From Hyaloscypha bicolor E (taxonomy: Eukaryota > Ascomycota > Leotiomycetes > Helotiales > Hyaloscyphaceae): 64,000 nucleotides of DNA. The position numbers were made by a program, and so were the translations under genes. This document shows, piece after piece, positions 1-11,709 of the stretch. The DNA lies in NCBI RefSeq assembly GCF_002865645.1, contig NW_020194638.1, positions 930,001 through 994,000 of the forward strand, read 5' to 3'. The notes under the pieces were generated by a model, which searched no databases, was not told where the DNA came from, and saw only the letters and a program-made list of their open reading frames with translations. The number at the start of each line of letters is the position of its first letter. Position 1 is the first letter of the stretch.

Positions 1-414
1 GAGTGGGCCAGTTGGAAAGGGTTTCAAACAACTCAGTTCGTCTGGTTGTACGTAGCCTCTCTTCGGAGAGGCGTAGTTTTGCCGTTTTGCTCCTAAGTTT
101 TCTTCTTCTTCCTCTTCTTCTTTTGCAACTACTGAGATAAAGTAATAGTTCTCGATGGAGAGAACGACCGCAAGGCTGCGACTAGTGGTAAAGTGCAAAT
201 TTTTGGTTGTTTTGTAAAAAAAAAATTGGGCTGCCCCTTTTAGCGAGAGCCTTCAATGGACACAACCCTTCCTCCCGAGCGCGTTCAAAGCCGCCTCATC
301 TCGCTCTAACAATCTTTTTGGAATCCAACATCACCTCCGGTCCGGGTCTCTCAATCGACCTCGATCCAACGTCTTTCCCGCACCTCACGCAAGCGTGTCA
401 CCATATCACGCGCC
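1..414. other. 5' flank of the first 2EXR relic, no gene seen
   Basis: No supported coding sequence. It holds pyrimidine-rich tracts around 100-125 and a run of nine A near 217, as is common in fungal promoters and 5' leaders. I see no convincing TATA box. Confidence 0.4.
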
Positions 415-1876
415 ATGGCCATGTCAACTGAAAGTCCATCAGGTCCTGCTCCTCGTTCTCCTCATCCCATGAGCATAGCCATCAGTGATGCAGTTGAGAA
501 CGCGAACCAAGATCACTCCTTCGTCTTGTCAATACCTCCTGCTCTTTCTCCTCCGATCGCAGCTCGCGACGACCGAATGGAGAACGCGAGTCAACATACC
601 TCATCCGTCGTATCAGTTCCTCCTTCTTCTCTTCTCGCGAACGTAGCCATCGTCAATCCAATCGAGCACACGAGCCCAAATGACTCGGCCATCATGTTAG
701 CTCCTTCCGCGAACAAAGCCATCGTCGATTCAATCAGCACTACTGGGAAGGCTTTCGAAGGTGACAATAGCACGACGCCCTCTGCTGCTACGCAAGAGAC
801 CTCGAAGATGATCCTTTCACAGCCAGGACGCGAAACCGAGGCATCCTTCACCTTATTCCCAAAGCTGGCCCCCGAGTTACGCAACATGATTTGGTCCTCA
901 GCTCTTTCCATGCCATTAGTCATCGAATTGTGCGGATCCCAGATGATCCCACGAGCGGTGAAGCCAATCGTGCTCATGGCGGTGTGCCAAGAGTCACGAC
1001 AGATGGCCCTAGGGTTTTACGATCTTGTTAAACTTGAGCATTCCGTCGTCATAGCCCCCTTCTACTTCTCATCAGAAAACTGAATCTGCCTCCTCAGAGA
1101 CCATCGTCAATGGAACTTGGCTCTCCAAGCCCCTCGCTTCGACGACAAGTCTCATCCATGGAATGGCTTTCGTTTGCGGGTGACGACTTTGGCTGTCGAT
1201 CCCCTATTATTCGATATCCACCAGGAGACGTATTGGCCTGATCTCTTGGATGGGTGGCAAGCTCGGAAGCTTGCGTGCGCTATTGCGGTACACCCCAGTG
1301 TGAAGGAGGTAATAGTACTGAGAAGAGTGAACTTCGAGGGACGAGTGGCGAAGATGGTGGGATACCTGAAGGAGGCTGCTGAAGCTGGCCGGGAGCTTCC
1401 TTGCTCTGGAATGTCATCATGGAGCTTGCCGCATCTCACATATTTGGACTACGACTACAATGAAGGAGAGGACGCTTGGTTGGCTATGAGAAAGGCAATT
1501 CTTGCACATGCAGCGTAGGTGAAACATGGGCTTGAAGGGGGGTTCATCCAGGAGCATCGTAGCAAGCTCGCAGCCACGTCGTTGAGTTCGGGGTAATTAT
1601 GGAGCATTCTGCCTCTCGGATTCATTTCTCTAACCAGATCATGGCATTTTCCGTACTCGCGTGCAATTGGAAACGTCGTTGCCTTCTTTTCCCCAGTATT
1701 TCCGCTACGTGGTGCACAAGAATGGGGCTAAGCGGCACGCTCCCTGTCCCTCTTCCCTCCGAACAAAGTACCCGCTCAGGGATCGAGACCAGATCCTGTG
1801 GGTGGTGCCGATGGTGCCCAAAATCGCTTTTCTAAGCTATGAACGTGATAATGGAGAGCATCCCTCTACGCCTTGA
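415..1876 (+). pseudogene. 2EXR-domain protein gene interrupted by in-frame stops
   Basis: The ATG at 415 opens a 222-codon frame. About 140 low-complexity Ser/Pro/Ala residues are followed by the start of a 2EXR domain (FTLFPKLAPELRNMIW, residues 145-160) and the family's VCQESRQMAL block. Translation meets TGA at 1081-1083, but the same frame resumes at once with protein-like sequence (ICLLRDHRQWNLALQ) to TAG at 1516-1518, and family-like text goes on past it to about 1594. A frame at 1661-1876 looks coding and may be the C-terminus. 2EXR proteins are a large ascomycete family of unknown molecular role, usually encoded by one exon. I read this as a decayed gene. A 50-nt intron removing the first stop (weak donor near 1048, acceptor at 1098) is possible but would break conserved-looking sequence. 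Confidence 0.5.
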
Positions 1877-2503
1877 AGACCGCGCTCCTAATATAAGTTG
1901 CATCTGCTGATGGAGCTTCTGGGAGCACTCATGGGTCATCAATCAAGCACGTCAGGAGAGATGTGGTCGGTCCCAAATCGGTTTATAGAGCAGTCTCAAC
2001 CAGAACTCATTTCCGCACATGTGACTGTTGTTATTGAATCTATTGAGAATTGTTTTTGTGTAGTTCTCTATCTCCTAGTTGCCAGGGAGGACTCGCCCAT
2101 CCGCGTTTAGAATCAAGTTCCCGCCTTCGACCTATTCGAAGCATCCAGCCACAAATGTTCATTATCAAACCCCTTTGATTTCTTCTTACAGTCTTTTTGT
2201 TTCAGGAGATTTCAGAAAACGCGTTCGTAGTATTCCAACCTTCCGGGTGCCAAATGGTCCGGGGTCACCCCTATTTAAGCGACGACTTTCTGGACCTCGA
2301 AGCGAGGGGGCTTTGTCCCTATTGCTTTAAATATCGGTCACTAGAGTTGTTGAACCATACTTTCCTACTACTTCCGAACACGGCCATAGACTCAAATCTT
2401 CTTCAACAACTTCTTTCTCGGACGAATTCGACTACTTGTCAAGTGCCAGCCACTTTATCGGTGCCTCCCTCAACGAAAGATCCACCAGTCCATCACGGGT
2501 ACG

Positions 2504-3346
2504 ATGGCTCGCAAACGTGGGCGCCGACAAGGACATCCAGCTGCTGCCAAGTGGCCTTCTACAATGAAAACGTCCCCAGATGACACGCCGTCGCTTCCTG
2601 AGATGATCGAGCCTTCAGCAATCGAGATCACCGAGCAACTCCCCGAGGCTGCCATAACCTTCGAGCTCTTTCTAAAGCCGCCGCCCGAGATACGGCTGAT
2701 GGTCTGGTCGTTTGCGACTCTAATGCGAAAAGTAGTCTTGGTACGCCACCGAGACCTGCCTTTGCCGCGGGATGGTGTCTGGGATTCCCCAGCGGTCGTT
2801 CGACAAGATCTCATACCTCTGCTCTCCGTGCGCCAGGAATCTCGAGCCGCCGTTTTGAGCACACCAAGTCCTACTCTCCTCCCAGTTGCCGAAGTATCAT
2901 CTTACCTCCTACCGTAGAATTCTATCCTCCTGTTCTCTGACATGTTAGCCTATTGGAAGTGATAAACCATCCGGCCTTCGGAACTATGGGCGGTTCCGAG
3001 AGACAACACTACTGTTCTGGCCGTCGATTCGAAGAACTTCTCATGCCATCAAGATCACCACTCAAGGTTTGATGGAGGTAAATGGATCATACATCCTGTT
3101 GACATGCTCCATTGGGTCTCTAAGGTAGCTAGGGAGTTTGCGGCTCTGCAGGAGCTGATTTTGTTCTGCCCGGAGGACGACACGAAGTTTATAGCGGATA
3201 TCGAGCAGCAATTGAAGGGTAGGTGGAAGGATAGGTGGAAGGGCGATGGTGACCACGCAAAAGCCTGTGGCCTCTTGGCCCATTGGAAAGTGCCGAAAGT
3301 TACTTCTATGGTTTACAAGCCGGACTATCCACCCCCTCAGACATGA
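2504..3346 (+). pseudogene. Second 2EXR-domain gene, broken
   Basis: The ATG at 2504 is in good context (acgATGgc). It starts a basic N-terminus, then a 2EXR-type start (FELFLKPPPEIRLMVW) and LLSVRQESRAAVL, the usual QESR block. After about 2870 the likely homologous text moves between frames, and stops fall at 2915-2917 and about 2961-2963. From about 2964 the original frame is again open and plausible (SELWAVPRDNTTVLAV, then HWVSKVAREFAALQELILF) to the stop at 3344-3346. It lies about 600 bp downstream of the first 2EXR relic on the same strand, so the two look like a decayed tandem pair. An unrecognised intron across 2880-2965 is the alternative. I found no splice pair that restores frame cleanly. 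Confidence 0.45.
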
Positions 3347-4741
3347 CAGAAAGTGGTGAACGAGTTCTCGGTCATAAAGGATATGCTCACTGGGTTCAAG
3401 TCACTCTGACTTGAACAATATATGGAGGAGTGGTTCATTCAGATATTTGCGTGGGTTGTTCAAAGCACCAGAAATGACAAGGGAGAGAGTTGTTCCTTTC
3501 GGGATAAGAGAAATGTCATCTTGATGGGATCTTACTCCGTCTTATTTATGATTTCACGTTTTCGTTGAATAAATTGTCATTGTCCAAATGCTCGCTGTTC
3601 GTTTGACTGCTGTGATGTTCTTCTTTGCCTCGTGATCATGCTAGTTGAACTGCTTCAAAGTCATTTGTATCTTCGTTCCTCATGAACAAGGCGGGGATTC
3701 TCTCCAAACATCGACTTTTGCCATCCTTCAGAGATGTTCGAAGAAGTTAATCAGTGTTTACAACAATATGCCCAATACGATATCGCTGAGTAGCTAGTTC
3801 CGCAAAATTACTATCATACAATGGGTCTCGTGTTACATTATTGCAATACGAGTTTCCTTTTTCAATAAACCGTTCCTCAACTATCTTTCTTCCTTGATAC
3901 CGCCCAAAGGAGCCAAGCAACATGGATACTCGGATTGCAAAAATGGAATGCGAGAAACCTCAAATGGAAGACGTACATTACGCATACATTAGGCTGAATG
4001 TCCAGGGCCAATACCCAAAGATACGGGCCCTTCTTCGCCCAATGTTTCAGTGTTTCGTCGCTTCATTTGGGCGTCATCTTTGCGGTCAACCATTGGCTGG
4101 CTTCGAACACGATCCACCGTTCAGTAAGACGGGCATTCGAAACTCTCCGAATAAAGTCTCCGAGCAGGTTTATCTTCCAGGGTTCGCGTTTTTTCCCACT
4201 GTGCAGAGGTGCATCAGATTGAATGTATGAAGTCCGCCGAGACGGCGGATGAGAACAGAGGAGAACAGTGAAGACCGATTGCGTGTGTGATAAAATGAAG
4301 TTCGCCAGCCTCCCTGCAATAATTTAAGTGTTGTGGTAAGGTTGCGGCAACACCACACCAGATTCAGCTGGGCGCGAAGCCCGAACGCCGAGTAAGGGGC
4401 TTGAACGCGTCCCGATCTATTGGGCCAAATATCGGTGTTGGCCCAGGCAACCATCATAGCGCGGAAGGGGACGGGGGACGTCCAAGCCTCATTGAACCCG
4501 TTGTTCGGCGAAGGTTTTTGCGAGATTATAAGAAGCAAAATCATCTACCTCCGTCTCTGTCAAGGGAGTGATTTCCTGTTCCTTTCTTTTCGCTTCGTTA
4601 CTGCCTCCCCTTCTGTCACCATACTAACTTTAATTCAACTGCGCCGCAAGTGATCCGTGCTGCTAAATTTTTGTGTTGAGCTGCATCCTCCCATAAGCCC
4701 TTCCAAACAACATCACTCTTCCGAAAGCCTTGGAAGGCGAC
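3347..4741. other. Intergenic, nothing recognised
   Basis: About 1.4 kb of normal-composition sequence between the 2EXR relic and the exporter gene. The longest ATG frame (3922-4230) has no domain, signal peptide or coding character that I recognise. The last 200 bases form the promoter and leader of the exporter. Confidence 0.4.
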
Positions 4742-6796
4742 ATGGAAAAGGAAGCCACTCGTCCACCTCCTGCGGAGGATACCTCATCCACCACCGACGT
4801 GGACGACAAGGAAACAGCGCCTCCATCCCGATCTGAGGATAAGAAAGATGTCGACACGGCCATGTCATCCCTGGATGAGCCACCAAAAACCCCTGAGAAA
4901 GTCTCCGGTGAGGAGAAAAGTGACGATGAGTATCCTCAAGGATTGGCATTGTTCTTCATCATGCTCGGGCTCAACCTTGCCGTGTTTCTAGTAGCCATTG
5001 GTAAATCGCCTTCCTTTTGTGTACAAAGAAAAGGACTCAAGCTGACGTTCACCAAAATCAGACCAAACAATTATTGTACGTCGTTCATGTTGGGGTATCC
5101 ATAGCTTCGTCTTGTGTAAGCCCGAATTGGCCTTCTAACGATGAGAACATCTAGGCGACTGCCATCCCCAAAATCACAGATCGCTTCAATAGTTTGGATG
5201 ATGTAGGCTGGTACGCAAGTGGTAAGCCTCCTTCCTTCCTTCATTATTATCTCCATGAATGGCTTCAAAGCTAATACAACTCAGCCTACATGCTCACAAC
5301 AGGAGCGTTCCAGCTCTTGTACGGTAGACTTTACTCTACGTTCTCAATCAAATATGTCTTCATCTCATCCATTAGCATATTCGAGCTAGGATCTCTCGTC
5401 TGCGGCGTCACACCGTCCAGTATCGGCCTTATCGTTGGACGTGCCATTGCAGGTCTGGGCGCCGCGGGCTTGTTTTCCGGGGCGCTGATCATCCTCGCAC
5501 ATGTGGTGCCGCTGCACAAGAGACCGACCTTCATGGGCGCTATTGGAGGTATGTGGGGTATTGCATCTGTGGCTGGTCCTTTACTAGGGGGGGTCTTCAC
5601 GGTCAGTTCTTTCTCTGTGCCTCAAAACTAAATTGGAGGTTCAAGGGGCTGTTGCTGATGGAGACGAAACACAGGACAGAGTAACCTGGCGACTATGCTT
5701 CTACATTAATCTCCCACTTGGAGCAATCACCATTGTGGCCATCATGTTCTTGTTCCACGACCCCAAACGCGAGGCCGTAGCGAGCATCGGATGGGTAGAG
5801 CGCTTAAAGACCTTCGATCTCTACGGGAACGTGTTCCTGATGCCAGCCATCATCTCCCTTTTCCTTGCGCTGCAATGGGGTGGTTCGAAATACCCATGGG
5901 GAAACGGCAGGATCATCGCCCTCTTCGTGGTCTTCGGCGTTCTCATCACAGGCTTCGTCGCAGTGCAGTTCTGGCGTCCTCATAATGCAATGATGCCGCC
6001 ACATATGATAGCAAAACGCAGTGTCTGGGCTGCCTGCGTTTTCTCCTTCTTGATGGCAGGCGCCTTCTTCACTTTGACCTACTACATCCCCATCTGGTTC
6101 CAGGCCGTCAAAGGCGTCTCGGCGGTCGCATCAGGCATCAGGAATCTACCCCTGATCCTCGGTGTTGTTGCTACGGCCATTATCGTCGGAGGACTGGTCA
6201 CTGCTGTCGGATACTACACCCCATTTATGATAGCCTCCACAATCTGTATGTCAATAGGCTCCGGGCTCCTGACGACCCTCATGCCAGACTCTGCCCACCC
6301 GGCCTGGATCGGTTACCAAGCCTTCGCTGGTCTCGGCGTAGGAATGGGCATGCAGCTCCCCCTCGTCGCCGTGCAGACCGTGCTCCCTCTCGACCAGGTA
6401 CCTACAGGCACTGCCGTCGTGGTCTTCGCACAGACACTTGGAGGAGCAATCTGCATCGCTATCGCACAGAGCGTGTTCCAGAATAAATTGATTGAAAAGG
6501 TTGGCCAGTACGCGTCGGGTATCGACCCCGCGGTCGTTATCATGACCGGCGCAACGAGCATTCATTCGAAGATCCCGGCGCAGTACCTGCCGGGCGTCAT
6601 ATTGGCATATGACAAAGCACTCACTCAGGTGTTCTTGGTATCTGTGGCGACGGGTGCATTGACGATTATTGGGAGTGTGGCTATGGAGTGGAAGAGTGTT
6701 AAGAAGGGTAATAAGAAGGTGGGCGACGCTGAAGGCGAATCGGGCGAGAGTGAGGTCACGGTAGAGGAGCCAGTGGAGAAGTCCGGAAAGGTTTGA
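4742..6796 (+). CDS. MFS multidrug exporter, DHA14 type (14 TM)
   Basis: I join five exons: 4742-5000, 5062-5075, 5155-5221, 5285-5601 and 5675-6796, giving 592 residues. All junctions have GT..AG and keep frame. The start is the first ATG in frame, after which comes an acidic cytoplasmic N-terminus of about 65 residues. Family marks are [20 protein letters not shown] after TM1, [16 protein letters not shown], the antiporter motif C (GPLLGGVF), and [11 protein letters not shown], typical of drug:H+ antiporter-2 proteins such as aflatoxin- or HC-toxin-type pumps. Membrane segments continue to about residue 560 and the tail is charged. Role: proton-driven export of small molecules at the plasma membrane; the substrate is unknown. 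No biosynthetic genes adjoin it, so general detoxification is as likely as toxin export. Exon 2 is only 14 nt. Confidence 0.9.
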
Positions 6797-7371
6797 TTTT
6801 GAGGCGCCGCCATGGATCGGTGTTTGGAACTGGGTGCTCAATGAGATAGATAGATGTTTTTTGGCAGGAGAGAGGCTTCACACTCTATTCCCTCATTTTT
6901 GTACAGTAGCTTCATTTTTATTCTGGAGGAATTAGAATCTTAATCTCGTGAATTGAATACCCCTTGACTCTCAATTCGGTTTTTCGCTCCCAACACTTCA
7001 AGATCTCTAAACAACGGATTGTTTTGCACCCTAGAAGATTGGATAGAGACAATCACAAGAGATTAAAGGTTTGTTTTAACTTGCATATAAATAGTTAAGG
7101 AATTTGGAAGGGCTTCATAAATTATGTGTTTTCCATGAATATTCAGCTATAGCGAAGGAGTGTGAGATAAAAACAAATTGTTGAGATGTTTAGTAGACCA
7201 AATCACTTCTTATCCCTCATATTATGCCTTCAGAGGGCAGAGATACAAGTAGAAAATTGCTCCAGCTTTATTTTTGTGGTACTCTTATTGTGTTTTAGCT
7301 ACACTGCTAGAGCAGAGGCAACACGCATAGTCAAAACCTCCTAAATGATACGAATTGAGCAAAGAACTATA
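6797..7371. other. Exporter 3' flank, no gene seen
   Basis: AT-leaning sequence after the exporter stop. I see no ORF with coding character, RNA gene or repeat unit. Confidence 0.4.
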
Positions 7372-8396
7372 TTAAACAATTGTAATTGCATGCCAGGTCT
7401 TTCCATCGCCATCGCTCCTTGAACGGAAATTATCCTGCCTTGGTTCATCGATGTCTACTTGTCTCCCACTTAACCCAGAGAGGAAGAATTCACTACTGTT
7501 ATCGCCCGTCACTTTAAAGCATGCAATTCGCACATGGTTCACCACTCCGTTGGGCTTTAAAATCAAGCCCTAAATATCCCAGCGCCGTCTTAGGTCATTT
7601 TCATTTGTGAGCATTATGGGAAGGTAAAGAACGGAGACTCGCAGAGTGAGAGCCGCGATGATCAGCCGATATAACAGCTCTCCAAACGAGCTGATTTTCA
7701 AATTCATCTTTCCAAAGCTCTGCCAATTATGTTGCCCCGAAGCGATTTTACCCTTCACATCATATCCCTTAACGCAAGCAAATATCAGGGGAGCATGATT
7801 GTCGTTCGACCCATCCAACATTAACTGTGACTTCAGGTTCTCATCATATTGACAAGAATGATAACAGCCCTGCCAGAAGATGCGTGTCAGCAGAAATCTT
7901 GCATCGCCTTGGAACTTGGATTCCGCTTGTCTAACCATCTCTCGATTGGTATACTGGGAAACAAATCAGTAAGCAAGCCACGTCTGCTATGAGGAAGCAA
8001 TGACATGTTTTAAAAGACATCTAGGTTTATTTTTAAAGCAATAGTCCACACAATTCAAGGTTGCTCTCGTCAATTTTTCCTTGTAGCACAATAATAGTAT
8101 CAACTAAAGACAGTTGTCTTCCCCATCTATTTAAGAGACAACGAGGTATTATTTCGCAAGGCAGGCTGGTCTTTGTGTGCTTTCGAAACTGTCCCTTAAA
8201 GTCTGCGATTCCCTCTCTAAATTGTTCATTGTCTCCGTCCTCATCTAACTTAATATCCACAAAACTACTATCTCCAAAGCCATCCTCGACAAAGTCTTCA
8301 TTTTGATCATTGTCGCGAGCGAGCGAAATATCTACACAGGCATGAGTTTCCCTCTCAATATTTAGCAGATCCCTTCTTGCAAATATGCGTGAGTGA
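7372..8396 (-). pseudogene. Relic resembling the C-terminal part of a HET-type protein
   Basis: On the minus strand an open frame from about 8396 (SRIFARRDLLNIERE) runs to about 8035. A possible intron leads to a second segment that begins after a good acceptor at 7954 and reads YTNREMVRQAESKFQG. This ends at TAG 7570-7572, yet the same frame continues directly as GLILKPNGVVNHVRIACFK to a natural-looking end (GDGKTWHAITIV). That layout, an arginine/tryptophan-rich line followed by G-L-x-L-x-P-x-G and a final GKxxxxxTI, resembles the C-terminus of many HET-domain proteins. The N-terminal HET domain itself is not visible. The TAG can arise from CAG by one C-to-T change, the type RIP makes. The family assignment is tentative. 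Confidence 0.35.
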
Positions 8397-10093
8397 GACA
8401 GGCGGAACCTGAGAGACGGGGACTGGCAGATCCCTGTTTATTTGCAATTGCGGGGACGTGGATATTTCTCTGTACTGATAAGTGAGATGCTGATACTTAG
8501 GGGGGCAGAGAGGACGGCGATGCCGGTGGGGAGAAGAGATTGGTTGAGCATCAATTTTATTGTTTTGCAGAAGTTATTAAGATCGATATTAAAATAGGTC
8601 CAGAGTTTGCGTAGAGATCTTGTCGAGTCCAGAAAGCATATTTTGAGAGTAATATGAAAATGAGAAACAAGGAATCAGAATGAGCGGGCGAGTGTCTGGC
8701 CATCATGGACAACACATGTTGCATCTCCATTCCAAGTAATTAAAATTATGAATCGAACATGGGAGGCGATTCCAATAAACATCCTTATATTGGGCTCTAT
8801 CTCCCATATATAAGGTTACAATGAAGATCATGTCGCCGAGCTCCCGGATTCAGGATGCAGACACTTGTTCTTACCAATGCTGACAATGAATGATGAACCT
8901 TGTCGCTCTCAGATGTGAGAACGCATATTTATATCACGAGATCGAAATATAACGACCTCCTTTCTTACGACACCTGCCTAAAATCTTGGAGGCTTTGATT
9001 GTTGGCTGGCTGGATTCATCACGTGACAGGAATCACCTCCGGCATGGACATGGTGAGCTGCCCTCTTGGAGATTACGAGAACCTGACTGCCGCTCTGTAT
9101 TTTAAAATGTAGTAATCGAATACACACGGTGTACCCACATGAGGGAATTCAGAACAGTATCCTAATCCAGGATAGAGATTTTACGTGGTGTCGCGAGGAC
9201 ATACTACTTTTCCACGAGATAGTTGCACCCTTAGAAAGAGGCAAATAAAGCTGGAATTTCGGAATTTCACACGACGTTCTCGTATAGCTTGAAAATACTC
9301 GTTGCCACGCAGAGGGCTGTTCGGGGGGCAGATCAAGACAAAACATCAAGACTAAAAAATGATCATGCCAAGCCTAAAAAGGTAAGATTACTTGCATTCT
9401 CTTAAAACACATAAAAAAGCATGCCAATCTTCGGTAGGATGGCTGACCTGAGAGACACTGTCCAGACTCCTGGGAACATGCTTGTATCCGCTTGGAGTAA
9501 GAGGTGCGAACTTGAGATCGATGTCCGGGTCTTCATGGGAGCCTGCATTTCAATCCTGACGTGAATTGGTCGAAAGTCGCCTATGATGAGAGGAAGGATC
9601 AACTGAGTAGATCTGGATATCCTGATAAACCTGCACAACCACGCAATGGGCTGTGGAGAGCCGATGGGGCTCCTCGAGAGATGTCGGCAATCGTAAGTGA
9701 TGTGTGGTTGGAGAGAGAGGGATGATGTTGAGGATGTTGAATGCATGACATAATCTGCGCTTCCCTGCTTTGGGACGACGATCTTTCCTCCTCTTTCCCC
9801 TGCAGATCCCCGCTCCCTTCCTCATCATCCAAAACTAGTTATTCCTTGCATCAACCTTTCCACCTGGGACGAGACTTCTGCAAATACCCGCAAACCGTTG
9901 GCAAATCGCTCAGTCGCTGGCGTTGATCGCGCTGGCGACTGTCAGGGGTACAGGCATCAGATCCCCGCATCGAAGCCTCGGCATCTCTGAGAATTTGATA
10001 TTGGACAACCACATCACCATTCCCCTAGAAAGAGCACACATCTTGATCTGAGTCAATTGAAGATCTCATTATTTTGATAAAAAGCCACACAAT
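8397..10093. other. Intergenic, no supported gene
   Basis: About 1.7 kb without a credible gene. Several 65-115 codon frames exist on the minus strand (9149-9349, 9402-9746, 9550-9832), but they overlap one another in different frames, do not begin with a supported ATG and show no domain. The last 100 bases are the leader of the acyl-CoA dehydrogenase gene. Confidence 0.4.
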
Positions 10094-11709
10094 ATGTCCA
10101 TTCCCGTCGCCACGCTCAAAGATTCGCACTCTCCGCCAACCAAAGACTACCCAGCATTTGGCTGTCCCACACCATATGCAGAGCCTCTCTGGTACTCGAG
10201 GAATGTGTCACCGCATTACACCGATTCCCACCGGAAGCTCCGAGCGGCTATCCGCACGTACGTCGACGAGGAGATCCTGCCGTATGCCTTCGAGTGGGAA
10301 TCTGCAGGCAAGGTTCCAGACAAGGCACGTGAGACGCCTTCTTCTCCAATCACGTCTGACAAAATCTAGGTTTTCAAGCGCCATGCAGAGCTGGGCTATG
10401 TGGGTTTGACTACTGGCTTGAAGGATGTACGGCTTCCTGGGGATATACCGTATGATGAGTGGAATTCCTGGCATACTTTGATTGTCTCGGATGAGTTGTC
10501 ACGTGTGGTATGTTTTGACCCCTTTTTGCTTAGTCTGACTGACGAAAAAGGGGTACTCGGGAGTTTTATGGGGCCTTGGAGGGGGAAACAGCATTGGTGT
10601 TCCGCCTATTGTGAACTTCGGGACAGAAGCTCAGAAAGATAGGTTCCTCCCAGGAGTTGCAAATGGGAGCATCAAGTTCTGTCTTGGGATCACTGAGCCT
10701 GATGGTAGGTCCTCACAATTTGAGGGGAACCTTTTGCTGATGCTTGCTAGCCGGCTCTGATGTAGCCAATATCAAGACGACTGCGGTACGGAAAGGCGAT
10801 CACTACGTCGTCAATGGCAGCAAGAAGTGGATCACGAACGGCATCTGGGCCGATTACGTTACAGCAGCTGTCCGGACAGGAGGACCCGGGGCGGCTGGTG
10901 TCTCACTCTTGATCATCCCTCTTAAAGTCCAAGGTGTCTCGACCCGACAAATGTTCAATTCTGGTGTCGGTGCTTCAGGGAGCACATTCATCACCTTTGA
11001 TGATGTGCGCGTCCCAGTTGAGAATCTGATCAACCAAGAGAACCGTGGTTTCGAGGTCATAATGTCTAATTTCAACGCAGAGAGGAAGGGTATTGCTACT
11101 CAATCCATCAGATTGAGTAGAGTGTGTGCTGAGGATGCATGGAAGCATGCTTGTACGAGAGAGACATTCGGGAAGAAATTGATTGAGAGTCCGATTATCA
11201 GGGCGAAGTTCGTCAAGATGGGAAGGATGATCGAACCGGCGCAAGCATTTCTGGAGCAATTGACGTGGCTGATTGAGCTGAGTAAGAAGGATGGTGGGAA
11301 GGATGGAGATGGAGTAAGGATTGGCGGCATGACCGCTATGCTGAAGATTGTCAGCACGAGGTGTTTGGAGAAGTGTGTTCGGGAGGCACAGCAAGTGATG
11401 GGAGGATTGGGATATGCCAAAGGGGGGAAAGGCGGACGGTATGAGCCCCTCCACCAAAGACATTTTGGTTGCTGACAGCGGGATAGGATTGAAGCCATTT
11501 CAAGGGATGTGAGAGTCATGGCGGTCGGTAAGTCCTTCCACTCCTTCTCTCGTATACTGAGATAGGGCTTCCCCTGGAGATGTTGATGCTCATTTGAGTC
11601 TTGTTTAGGTGGGGGAAGCGAAGAAATCATGAGCGAGCTGGCAATCAGAGAGGAATCGAAAGACCTAAGAAAGTACGCAAGTACGTCCACTTCCTCGAGC
11701 AAATTGTGA
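10094..11709 (+). CDS. Acyl-CoA dehydrogenase with C-terminal SKL (peroxisomal)
   Basis: Six exons give 450 residues: 10094-10324, 10370-10507, 10551-10704, 10751-11438, 11487-11527 and 11609-11709. FAD-dependent acyl-CoA dehydrogenases oxidise acyl-CoA to 2-enoyl-CoA. The N-terminal helical domain is followed by family signature 1 (CLGITEPDAGSD, near residue 170), the beta-domain (VVNGSKKWITNGIWADY), the C-terminal helices and signature 2 (QVMGGLGYAKGGKGG). The protein ends STSSSKL, a canonical PTS1, so import into peroxisomes is expected. Where medium-chain enzymes carry the catalytic Glu (YEGT), this protein reads VGGGSEEI, so the base must lie elsewhere, as in isovaleryl-CoA-type members. 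Intron 1 appears to use a GC donor (AAG|GCACGT) with branch site CTGAC, and it gives the expected PDKVFKRHAELGY. The substrate is unknown. Confidence 0.9.
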
